From positions 868,001 to 932,000 of the forward strand of contig OZ037902.1 in assembly GCA_964035575.1 (NCBI GenBank): DNA of 64,000 bases, in the 5' to 3' direction. Positions 18,701 through 28,717 of this stretch are shown here, piece after piece; position 1 is the stretch's first letter; the number at the start of each line of letters is the position of its first letter. The position numbers and the translations under genes were made by a program. The notes beneath the pieces were generated by a model. It did no database searches. It was not told the origin of the DNA and was given only the letters and a program-made list of their open reading frames with translations. Origin of the DNA: Rhynchopus sp. YZ270_cl-10 (taxonomy: Eukaryota; Euglenozoa; Diplonemea; Diplonemida; Diplonemidae).

Positions 18701-21497
18701 ATGTGGATTGAAGACGGTCCAGCGGACAGCACAACCTCCGCTCCTGTCTCTGCCCAGCATCATCGGGAACAAAACCTCACCAACCACAGCTGCGTGGCTT
18801 CGACGGTCGCTTCGCTTCCTGGATCTTCGCTACCGTCCACCCCACAGGTCGTTCCCTCCCCTGGGAGGAGTAATGTCATTTCCTCTCCTGCCGTGGTTCG
18901 ATCAAACACACATACAAATGCACAGCTTACTCCGGGAGAAAATCGTTCTTTTCAGCACGATGAATCTACGACAAATAGTGACGATATAAACGTAGACCAA
19001 CTGTCCTGCCCGTTGTGTCTAGAATTGTATGATACTCCGTGCATTCTTGGATGTGGTCACGCAATCTGCTGGTCCTGTCTTGATTCACTTCGCAAAGCGC
19101 CTCCAACACCGAGCCTAACCCCCAACGATGAGTCTCCAGAAACAAAAATAAAATCCCCACGGAGGCGAGGCAACAGCGTCGCCCAGGTGATGTGCCCGAC
19201 CTGTGGAGGGTCCTTTTTGCTGCCAGAGCATGCAGGGTCGATTCCGGTGAATCATCTCATTAAGAGAAAGATTCAAGAAATGACAGCAGTAACGCCGGCA
19301 TCGAATATGGCAAGCGTAGTACGAACCCCAAAGTGCGAGAGATGTGAGGCCACCCTCGCATCCGTGGCATGTGACGCCTGTGATCTTCTTCTTTGTGTAG
19401 AATGTAACGCAGTGCATCATAAGGGACCCAAGCTCCGTCACCATGAGCTGATTGATGTGCGCTCTTATCTCTCCAAATCTGTTGATGCGCCGTTCTGTGA
19501 AATACAAGGCCACGGACGGTACAGAAAAGACCTCGTCTGCTCTGACACTGGAACCGCCATATGCATGCTCTGTGTCCAAACCAGCTCTCCCGCAAAACAA
19601 AATGTTCTCCCCTTAGCGGAAGCATTAGAAAATGGGGTGCAAAAATTGGGGGATGCTGTGGTGCGAACATCGACCTCTCTAGATGATGCCAAAATAGGGC
19701 TGGCGACAATTGAGAAGGTGGAAGGAGATTTGCGGGAAGGGGCGAGGGAAGAGGTGAAGAGATTGCGAGCAGACTTTAAACGGCTTCGTTTTGAAGTGGA
19801 TCAGCAAGAATTGAAGACGGTTACTGCGATTACAGAGGCAAAGGAGACGCAAATTAGAGAACTTCGTGGTCTCGCGGCAATGCTCAAAGCGTCAATTCTT
19901 GAAGCAAATATCAAGCTCGAAAAGGCAAAAAAAGCCTGCGACCTTACCCCCGCTAGCAGAACACCTTCTCCCTCTTCACCTAGCTGCTCCGCCGCCATCG
20001 TCTATTCTGTTACCTCCGAAACGGAAGAACTTTGCCACAAATTGAACACTTCATTGCGGGTTTACCAAACAAAGATGGGATCAGAAATTGAAGGAACCTC
20101 AGAAACTTCGAAAACACCGTTACTCTCTCGCCCTGTTGTTATGACGATGAATACTGCTGCAACAGTGTCGTTTATCCACAACTTTGCGAGGGTAGATTTT
20201 GAACACCTCCCGGAGCACCATGTGTTCAAACGGCGTCGAGGACACAACGTCGCGCCGGTTGCTACCCCAGAAGCATCACCGCGGAATGGGACCCACCCTG
20301 CTCCGTCAACGCATACTCCGTCATCCTCTTCTTCGTCCTACCAAAAGAAGGAGTTAAAACTAACACCCGCACAGCAGGCACGCAGAAGGGGGAACAACGG
20401 AGCGGCAGCCAACGCCTACCGACGGTCACAAACACACACCTTCGAGGGGCACCCCAGAAGCACAGCAGGCAACGGCAACGGTGGTGGCCACGCTGCAGCC
20501 TCCCCAAGAACATTAGTGGAAATGGGCAACCCAGGAAAGGTGGAACGTGTCGTGCACGCAAGCCATAGGGGGAATGGGGTAAATGGGGTGAACGGTGCGC
20601 ACGTAGTAGAGAGGAAGCCGGTAAAGAAGGTGGCACGCCTGGAAGGGCTGCAGGGGGCAAGGCGGAGGAGTCTGTCGCCAAGGGTATGTTGGGGGTTTAT
20701 TGGTCGTGGAGTAGAGGGGGGGGGGGTGTTGGTGTTCTCTGTTTGAATTGAATGTGTGAATATGAGATTGTCGATACAACAAAACAAAAAAAATATACAG
20801 CAGAACGGACACGCCGCACGGAGGTCTCGCAGCAGCGGGGAGTACCAAGGAGGAGAGGAGTCCTCTCCGGACTACAGCAAGGTATGTACCCCATATTGCA
20901 CCTTTTTTTGATGATATCTTTCAACGTGTCTTTTTTTTTTGTGTACGAGATGAGGGGTTTTTTTGATAAAACAACTTGTTGTCAATTCTAAAAAGATTGG
21001 AGGCAGCGCTGCAGGGCAAACAAAACGGATTGAAAAAAAAACAGAAGCTTGCTTGTTTTCTTTGAGTACTCAATTAACCACAACAACCGTACTTCAGTTT
21101 AACACATTTTTTTCACCTTTTTGTTTTCCCGGCTTTGAGCGCACAAACAAAAGACCCGATCTTTTTTGACGATGACTTCGTAACCCCCCACAGATTGTGA
21201 GCAATGACTAAGCAGGAGGCTTAGGTTCATTTCCCTGACCTTTCTTTGTTTTTATGCTCACATCTCTCTCTCTCTACGCCTTTTGCCATATACCCCTCAC
21301 CACAGTACGCACGCAGACGAGCCCCTGAGGTGGAGTACGTACGTAGCCCAGACCCCACGGGGAATCACATCTCGCCTCCGCACGACCACATGGACACACC
21401 CGACAGCCCCTCGGATGACTACGAGAGGGTGCAACGCCCTTATAGGCTTAACGGCGCTGCCGACCTGGGGAGGCTGGAGAACGGCTGGAAACGATGA
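18701..21497 (+). CDS. TRIM-like RING/B-box/coiled-coil protein, probable E3 ubiquitin ligase
   Basis: Three exons, 18701-20683, 20801-20881 and 21306-21497, all phase 0, give about 751 residues. An in-frame ATG exists at 18563 but the intervening stretch is an E module and T-runs, so MWIEDGPAD at 18701 is the better start. A C3HC4 RING lies at 103-168: C103-C106, C118-H120, C123-C126, C165-C168. There is a 38-residue Pro/Ser/Lys-rich insertion between the last two metal pairs. B-box-like fingers follow at about 212-250 (CERCEATLA...CDACDLLLCVEC) and about 265-295 (HGRYRKDLVCSD...CMLC). A coiled coil covers about 310-430. The C-terminus is a long, low-complexity Ser/Gly/His/Arg tail with no SPRY or NHL domain seen. 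RBCC proteins transfer ubiquitin from E2 enzymes and self-assemble through the coiled coil; substrate is unknown. Donors are GTATGT at both introns. Confidence 0.87.
21204..21248 (+). repeat. B module inside the second RING-gene intron
   Basis: ATGACTAAGCAGGAGGCTTA then GGTTCATTTCCCTGACC and TTTCTTTG. It lies about 60 bases before the intron's acceptor at 21305. Confidence 0.7.
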
Positions 21498-21929
21498 AGC
21501 TATACATGACGTTTTGCATCTGCTTTTGCGTGTCGCCAACCCAATTTGCATTGGTCAGTTGCCACCTTCAAGTGGGTTAAAGCGTCTACCTCCTTCTCCG
21601 TCTTGGGGAAGGGGGTATCTCTAGATTACCTTCATGCAGTTCGGAGGGGGGTGTGTTGGTGAGGAATGCAGTTTAGAAAGAGAGAGAGGAAAAATAACTA
21701 AAATACAGTAAGGACTCCGTTTAGATTTATCCGTTTCAAATTCTTTCCTTTGGGTTCAGGGTGGGGTATGTGCTTTTTTTTTTTACTCCGTTTTTTTTTA
21801 TAACGGCCGAAATTAGTTTCGTTTTAAGGCGCTTTAAATAGACAAATGAAATCACACTTTGTCAAAAAATAATTATCTCGTTGGAAGGCTATTTGGTGAC
21901 GAGGCTGGACCATCTGCTGTTTCGGTGTA

Positions 21930-21980
21930 GGTGACTAAGCACGAGAGGCTTAGGATCATCTTACAAACTTTTCTTTCTTC
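21930..21980 (+). repeat. B module, near-consensus copy
   Basis: GGTGACTAAGCACGAGAGGC, TTAGGATCATCTTACAAAC and TTTTCTTTC. Stem CTAAGC/GCTTAG, loop ACGAGAG. Confidence 0.8.
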
Positions 21981-22025
21981 TGTCTTTTCTTCCGTTTCCC
22001 TGTTTGCAGCTCCAAAGTGCAACAG

Positions 22026-22086
22026 GGAAACACTCCGGGGTTCGATATATCCCGCGGAGTGCGCTCTCAGAGACGTGCCTCTAGTA
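22026..22086 (+). repeat. A module with apical hairpin
   Basis: CACTCCGGGGTTCGATATAT, then CCCGCGGAGTG. Outer arms CACTCCG/CGGAGTG are intact; the downstream AGAGACGTGCC part is diverged. Confidence 0.65.
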
Positions 22087-22360
22087 CCGGGTATTACCAG
22101 GGGAGGTCTCCACCTGGGATGATATAAGCTTGTTATTTCTTTCTGGAGGGGGGGAGGCGCACAATAAAGCAGTACCTGTCAAGCTGGCTGGTCTGTTTAA
22201 AAGTGGTACGTATCTGAATTTCTTTTCTTTGTTTGCAATTCGATAAACGGCATTTTGCTTCCTTTGTACCGTGCAAAGGGGCGTTCTTGGTTATTCTTCT
22301 TTTTCTCTTTTTTTGCATTGTACTACCATTAAAACCTGACACTACCTAATATCGGTATAA

Positions 22361-22384
22361 GCACCGTGACGCTTAGGTTCAGGG
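22361..22384 (+). repeat. B module fragment
   Basis: GCACCGTGACGCTTAGGTTC only. The T-rich tail is replaced by a G-run. Confidence 0.4.
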
Positions 22385-22475
22385 GGGGGAAAGGCTAAAT
22401 GAGGGAATATAATATGGGGGGGAAGCGCAAGTGTTTTCATGATAATTAGCATTATTCAGTGCTATTTCTGTGTTT

Positions 22476-22580
22476 AGATGTGTGTGCACTGAGGGTAAAA
22501 AGGTGCGTTTTTGTTCAAAAAAAGGCAGTAAAGACCTACGGGGGGGTTCGATTACGCTATCAACTTCGCTGAGGGGTTTT
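22476..22580 (+). repeat. F module plus partial A module
   Basis: AGATGTGTGTGCACTGAGGG at 22476, then GGGGGGTTCGATTACGC and TATCAACTTCGCTGAGGGG at 22539. Confidence 0.45.
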
Positions 22581-22890
22581 TTCGTTTACTGTTCCTTTTT
22601 TACTTTATGCATGGAGAGGATGTTCTCAGATAATGGAGTTTTGCGGTGGTGCACACACTCATGCTATTGGCAACTCGAGTCTGGTGAGTTGTCTAGATTT
22701 ATGTAGAGCAGGGACCTATTTCCCTTTGATAAGTCGTGTTTTTGTGTCGACAATAGTCTAAGGACCCGCTTAGGGAACCTAGGGTCTGTACTCAATGTTG
22801 GCCGAAGCCTTTTGTACGTAAGGTATAGACGTCAGTCGTCCTTATCCCTTTTTTTCTTACAGTTTCCCTTGTCGGCAACCCCCAAATGCA

Positions 22891-22967
22891 ACACTCCGGG
22901 GGGTTCGATAACCCCGAGGAGTGTCCTGCGTCCCAGAGGCGTTTTTGCACTATCAACTTCACTTTTG
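22891..22967 (+). repeat. A module, full copy
   Basis: Hairpin CACTCCG-GGGGGTT-CGAT-AACCCC-GAGGAGTG followed by CCTGCGTCCCAGAGGCG, TTTTTGCACTATCAACTTCA and CTTTTG. Confidence 0.85.
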
Positions 22968-23161
22968 TAATCACGGCATTACCACGTTACCCCTCCCCTT
23001 TTTTTGTGTTTCTGGCTTATTTTTCAAGGGTCATTTTTCACAACCTAAAATACACCTCCTTTTTGTGTTTCTCTACACACAGGGCATTTCTTCCCCCGCT
23101 TTTTTTCTTAAGTAAATGCTGCATCTGCACAGTTTTTCTCTTCTACTTTACCTTTTGGTGA

Positions 23162-23218
23162 AGGTGACTGAGTACATGGAGCTGAGGCTCATCTTACAAA
23201 CCGTTCTCTTTTTCCTTT
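23162..23218 (+). repeat. B module, diverged
   Basis: AGGTGACTGAGTACATGGAG, CTGAGGCTCATCTTACAAAC and TCTCTTTTTCCTT. The tail is conserved more than the stem. Confidence 0.6.
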
Positions 23219-23281
23219 TCTTCTTAGAGGTGTGTGAGTATGTCGTCCCCTCCGGGCTCCATTTGTCTTTCGATATTTTTT

Positions 23282-23330
23282 AGATATGTGCACATGCACA
23301 AGCCGAGACGCGTTTTCATATTTTTTTTTA
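23282..23330 (+). repeat. F module
   Basis: AGATATGTGCACATGCACAA then GACGCGTTTTCATATTTTTT. Confidence 0.45.
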
Positions 23331-23695
23331 TTTCTTTTTTGTTGTCGCAGAATCGAAAAAAAACCCCCTTCCCTCCATAAGCAAACCAAAATAAAAAGCG
23401 AGAATTTTTTTCTTCTTCAATTTTGCTGATTTGTGACTGCCTTTTGGGGCCTAAGATCAACGTATTCCCCCCAATACATCTGTGCGCGCACTCGGGTTCA
23501 CGAGCTCAGATTTGTTCATGAAATGTTCGATAACGGTTGAAAGCCGTATGCCTCACGCCATATGCCTTTTGCACTACATACCTTACTTCTAGGATAGCGC
23601 GGCATATTTCATTCAGTTTTGATGATCCAAACTAATAGTGTGGCTGAAAGGGGGTGCGATAAAGTGCTATTGTCTGCTATTTTGGGGTCAGCCAC

Positions 23696-23735
23696 ACCGA
23701 CTAAGGTTCGTCTTATTAAACCTTTCGTTCTTTTC
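23696..23735 (+). repeat. B module, shortened, upstream of the deubiquitinase
   Basis: CCGACTAAGGTTCGTCTTAT then TAAACCTTTCGTTC. The loop and one stem arm are deleted; 85 bases before the ATG. Confidence 0.5.
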
Positions 23736-23817
23736 ATCACATCATCCAGACACTACACCATGACACAACACCGATGGAGGTGATAATAACACACAATTCT
23801 ATCCTCCCTTTCAAGCC

Positions 23818-26800
23818 ATGATTGAAGGAAAAGGGGAGGGCTATGTCACCCAAGAACTGACCTCCGTCAAATCCTCGGGGACTGCAGCGAAGTTCCGATG
23901 GACCGTTAAGGGGCTGGTTGCGGCTGCTGAGGGGAATGCGGTTCCTGCACGCATATACTCCGACGCTATAGACGGGGATGGAGTACCATGGAAATTCTTA
24001 ATGTTCCCAGAAGGGAATGGGGTCCGATTTTTGTCCCTTTATTTGGATCTGGCAAATGCGCATTCACTTCCTGCAAGGTGGACGAGAGAGGCGGTCTTTT
24101 CGTTTACCGTGGTGTCACAAAAAAACGCGTCCCTTTCTGTAACAAATCAATGCGACAAAGTGTATTTCCCAGGTCTTCAAGACTGGGGGTTTCGATTGTT
24201 CATGCCTTTATCTACTCTGCATGATGAAGAGCGTGGATTTCTTTTGAACGACACCTTATTAATCGATGCATCGCTCTCAGTCACCCCGGTTCATGAAGAT
24301 CTTGGTCCTGAAGATGCTTCTACACCACGGTCTGGAGGTGCGGTGGGGCTATGTAACCAAGGGGCAACGTGCTATTTGAATTCTTTGGTGCAAACGCTGT
24401 TTCATATTTCTTATCTTAGAAATAAAGTTTTTGAGGCGCCGATTGGAGATGCATATGACGCGGTGTCAGATGAAGAAGACGCAGAAGAGCAGGCTCCTCC
24501 ACCTACCCCGGGAGGGCCGAGGGAGAAGTCGTTGGTGCGTGCGTTGCAGCAGGTTTTTTATCATTTGCAATTCCAAAAAAAGGCGGTTTCAACGAAAGAA
24601 CTGACAGCCGCCTTTGGATGGACACATGAAGACTCTTTCCGACAGCACGATGTTCATGAGTTGGTTCGCGTTCTCTGTTCTTCTCTTGAAGAGCGATGGA
24701 AAGGGACACGTGTTGCAGGGACGTTGGATGGGCTGCTTCGAGGAACTATGTCACATTCTATAGTATGCCAAGACATTCAGTATGAGTCTACCACCGAAGA
24801 GTCGTTCTGGGATTTGCAGCTCAATGTGCGAGGGTGTTCTACGTTGGGTTCTGCTTTTGAAGGGTATTTTGCGTCTGAAGTGCTGGACGGAGACAACCGA
24901 TACTCTGCACCAGGAGAAGGACTGCAAACTGCAGTGCGGAAGAGTGTCATCAAATCTGCACCACCAGTGTTAATGCTTCATTTGAAACGTTTCGACTTCG
25001 ACCTACGCCTCCAGAAGCAGACAAAAGTGAATGACCGTCAAGAATACCCTATGGAAATCGATATATCTCCGTACACAGAGCAAGAAGGGAAGGAGGCAGT
25101 GTACACACTTATGTCCGTTTTAGTGCATTCTGGCGATGTAAATGCGGGGCACTACTATGCCTTTGTGTACTCATCTGCTCTAGGGGCGTGGTATCGCTTT
25201 GACGATGAAAGAGTCGTGCGTGTCTCAGAACGTGATGTTATGACGGAAAACTTTGGTGGCGACTTCACCGGTGGGCACATCACCCGGCACCCTTCGGCGT
25301 ACGTTCTCACGTATCTCAGAAAATGTGATATGCAGTGGCTTACCCCTGCGGTAAGCTTTGCTACACTGCCTAAAGGGGTGCACCGAAGGTTTGGACGGCT
25401 TTCTCGGAAGGAACTGGAGAAGGAGGTTGTTGACGCGCATCTTCACGTTCACGTTAAAATACTGTTGGATAAGGATTTGGTGGGTGTCAGCAATGCTAGT
25501 GAATGGGATGTCGAGCCGCGTCGTGTATTAAGGAAGAGCACACTATCAGAGTTGATCGATCTTGCGTTTGGAGAAGGTGAAGACGCAGAACCCGGCTCTG
25601 TCCACGAAGCACCAAAGGACACCCTCATGCTCTGGCGATGGGAGCAGAAGCTTTCCAAAGCACTGCGCCCTACGCAGCTTATCACCGCAGGGCTGGATTC
25701 ATCATTGGAAAAGGCATTTGGTTTAGCACCACATCACAAATCCACCATCATCTTATCCATGCACTACGAACCTTCCTACGGGGACGTCATCGGGGGAGAC
25801 GAAGAAGTTGCCACAGAAAAGGAAAAGGAAAAGGGGAAGGAAAACAAAACACCCGAAAACGTTTCGATCCGGAAGACAAAATGGGGGCGCGAGCAGTACC
25901 TCAGTGGGGAATGCGTCAATTTACTTATCAAAATGTACACCAACACACCAGACGGCAGCTGTAAAATCAAAGAACGTGCCACTGTTGCAAGCACCCTAAC
26001 GGTCGGACAGCTCTACACACACTACATGGGTGGGAGTTTCTCTGAAGGCAGTGTGTACGAGGAGGTACGGGACGGATGCATCGAACGCCTTGACTTCTTC
26101 ATGCCTCTCAGCGAGCTTGAACTCACCCACGGCGATGTTTTAATTATAAGCCAGAAGGTGGACCAAGGTGGCCATCCATTTGGCACAGAGCTGAGCTCCA
26201 CGCCCCCAGCACCACAGGACATATTTGGAGCACTTAAACAACAGGTTTTAGAGGTGACTGTGCGGTTTGCGCCTAAAGAGAGCACTGATACGCAGCCTAC
26301 TTTGGTTGCTCTGCAGTATCATAATACAATGGCAGAGGTGAAGCGCGCGTTGGCAGCAAAGCTTGGTGAAGATGCTGAATCATTAGAGATCTTTGAAGGG
26401 TTTGCGGATTATACGCCACATCCTAACCCGGTTCCGTCGGACGTTTTGTTGCACCATGTATTACAGGTGGGGTGGAATAAGACAAGGAAACGGTTGTACT
26501 ATTCGATCAAGCATGGATCACCACAGACGACACCCAGCATGCCTCCTACGCTGGATCTGACGTTGAGTGCTCCAACGGATTCGATGTGTGTGCAGGTCAA
26601 TTGGATTTCTTCGGTTCATGGGGAATTGCAGGAGATGCTCAGAGTGTCGCTTCCACGGGGTGCTACGGTAGGGTTCTTAAAGGCGCATCTGATTGAAACA
26701 AATTTGATTTTGGGGTCGCAGTCTGCTGTGGGGATGCCCGCGCAGTTTGGTGGGGAGAAGGACGCTTCGTTGTCTATTACACGTGTCAGGTCTGGCGCTG

Positions 26801-27714
26801 CGAGCAGTCAAGGTGGTGGTGGTGGATTAACCAGTCCTCCAGTTTCGATGTGTGGAGCGGTGCGTCGGAAGAGCGCATATCAGAATGCATGTTCACAGCA
26901 CCCATACGCAGATCGGTTGTGTCTCTTCGCCATGTCGACCACCACCCAGTCTGTCACCCAGCTCTTATGGGACAACTTTGAGCCCGTTCCCGAAGACCAA
27001 AGAGGCTCCGTGCTGTGTGTTGAAGTGTTGCTCCCAGAGAATGTACTGCACCCAACGTTCACCAGCTTCGAATTTGCCCCGGGGCTGTCAAGTCTGGTAC
27101 CATATCATACGGGGTTTAATGTGAATATGAATCGTGCCCCGCGTGGTGTGCATGACTGCTTTATTGTCCAAATCTTCCACTTCCAAATGAAACCGGTCCC
27201 CCCAGGTGAACAGACAGAGGATGAAGTGGTAGAGGTGAAGCCGCACAGCACACCATGGCTTGTCTTCGTCAAAGCGAACGATACGGTGAAGACATTGCGG
27301 CAGAGGATCGTGCAGGAAAGGCCGTTGTATGTCACCCCCTCCTCTGCACCCTTTTTTTAAAATTCTGTTTATGTACCAAACTCAGAATCTTCAATTATAT
27401 CCCATTTTTAGCCTCATTGATGTACAAAAATGATTTTAGGGTGACTTTTTTTTCAAAAAAAAAAAAAACTAAACAGATATTCGGTCCTACGAAATTTTGT
27501 TGCGAATTCGGCGAAAACACAGTTCTTTGTTGGGGTTTGGACAGGCCGGTGCTTCAAGCAGCCTTTGGGAGAGTCGGAGAACGTCTTGGTCGGGCTGCGT
27601 CGTGCCTTGGACTATGACGAGGGTGCGTACCCATCGCTTGCTCTCCACAGACTGCCTACAGAGCGACTACGTGCAAACGAAGGGAGAGAGGGCCCGGGTA
27701 TCAGCATTCGCTAG
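23818..27714 (+). CDS. USP7-type ubiquitin-specific protease (MATH-USP-UBL)
   Basis: Exon 1 is 23818-27326 (donor GTATGT, phase 2) and exon 2 is 27477-27714 (acceptor ACTAAACAG). The join gives about 1248 residues. The second exon was chosen because only this acceptor keeps the frame that ends YPSLALHRLPTERLRANEGR..., which matches the layout of the conserved C-terminal tail of USP7. Residues about 22-156 are a MATH/TRAF-like domain. The protease core spans about 177-495: Cys box GLCNQGATCYLNSL with Cys185, QHDVHEL at 276-282, His box VNAGHYYAFV with His445, and Asp462 in RFDDERV. The rest holds several ubiquitin-like folds, as in USP7/Ubp15. USP7 enzymes cleave ubiquitin from substrates such as checkpoint and endocytic proteins; the MATH domain binds short substrate motifs. 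The catalytic triad is complete. A pyrimidine tract and CATCCAG lie 50 bases before the ATG. Confidence 0.94.
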
Positions 27715-27982
27715 AGGGATGTTTCATAGTCAGATAATAAAGGAACGCTCGAGTATAAGTTAGTGTGTGTATAAGCTGAGTGGCCCTGCGGCAGTGTGTC
27801 CATACCCCATACCCCCCTGACTTTTGCAGTCTTTTTTCAAAAGTATTAAAACTACACCTAAAAGTAGGCTCGAATCCACCAAAGCTTTTCAAAGTAAAAA
27901 AAAGAGGTATCGATCGGAGACAATTTACTTTGCATTTATATATATTTTTTTGTTCTGTGAGAAAGATGGGAACATTTTTGTT

Positions 27983-28037
27983 GATCCCTCACCATATACT
28001 ATCAATTTATTGATTTCATATGATGAAAATACTGTTC
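27983..28037 (+). repeat. K module
   Basis: ATACTATCAATTTATTGATT then ATATGATGAAAATACT. A second copy is at 36163. Confidence 0.55.
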
Positions 28038-28147
28038 TGCGGTCTTGCTCAAGGTGTATGGGGGTGGGGGGGAAGGAGGGAAAGGTTGAGTGGGTAAAGT
28101 GGAGATGGTGGCTCTTGTAACCCTCTCTCTCTTTTAGGTGATTAAAA

Positions 28148-28196
28148 GGTGACTAAACACGAGAGGCTTAAGATCATCTTATGAGCTTTTCTTTTT
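28148..28196 (+). repeat. B module
   Basis: GGTGACTAAACACGAGAGGC, TTAAGATCATCTTATGAGC and TTTTCTTTTT. The stem is partly lost. Confidence 0.65.
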
Positions 28197-28596
28197 ACCG
28201 TAGTAAAGATGTTGTAACGTTGAGGGAGGTTTTTTTAGGGCTTCACCATTTTTTGCTTTACGACGGTATTTGACTGCGGAGAACCATTGTGTTACTACGC
28301 TTCACACTGGATTGCATTCCAGTGAGGCGGTATTGCACAGTTTTTAACCTCTCTCTTTTTTGAAATATTATACCCTCCTTTTCTTGCGAGACCTCTCCAG
28401 TTGTCCAATTCAAAAAAAAAAAAAAAATACAAAAAAAACCCTTCATTTAAGATGTGTAAGGCACATCGATCTACCTTTTTTTTATTCCCCCCGCTGTATT
28501 TACCTCTCCAACACCCCCATCTTCCACCCCCTTCTGTGACGTAGCGGGTTCTCAAAAAAGACTGGTTTTTTTTTTTTCCTCCCCTTCCCCTCCCTC

Positions 28597-28642
28597 CACA
28601 GCTGAGAATAAGCCGGGTCCCTGAGTCTTATTCTCAGCTGTG
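28597..28642. promoter_or_regulatory. Perfect 16-bp stem hairpin upstream of the phosphate transporter
   Basis: CACAGCTGAGAATAAG (28597-28612) is exactly complementary to 28627-28642, with a 14-base loop CCGGGTCCCTGAGT. It ends 75 bases before the ATG, upstream of the pyrimidine-AG at 28689. It could be a 5' leader or pre-mRNA structure, a dyad protein site, or a tiny inverted-repeat element. Confidence 0.6.
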
Positions 28643-28717
28643 CCTCCCTCCCGTTCTCCCTTTCTTCCTAAAAGCTTTTTTTTTTCCAGAACAAAGAATA
28701 AAAAGCAAAAGTAAAAA

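Larger units (their letters stand above)
21498..23817. other. Long spacer with sense-strand modules
   Basis: About 2.3 kb without a supported gene. It carries B modules at 21930, 22361, 23162 and 23696, A copies at 22026, 22530 and 22891, and F copies at 22476, 23226 and 23282. Confidence 0.5.
27715..28717. other. Spacer before the phosphate transporter
   Basis: No gene seen. It carries a K module (27983), a B module (28148), an A15 run near 28412 and a strong hairpin (28597-28642) close to the next start codon. Confidence 0.45.

Noticed and set aside
27497-27763. Alternative frame over the last USP7-type exon
   Set aside because: It lacks the conserved C-terminal tail and gives low-complexity Ser/Arg residues; only the frame from 27477 fits the phase of exon 1.
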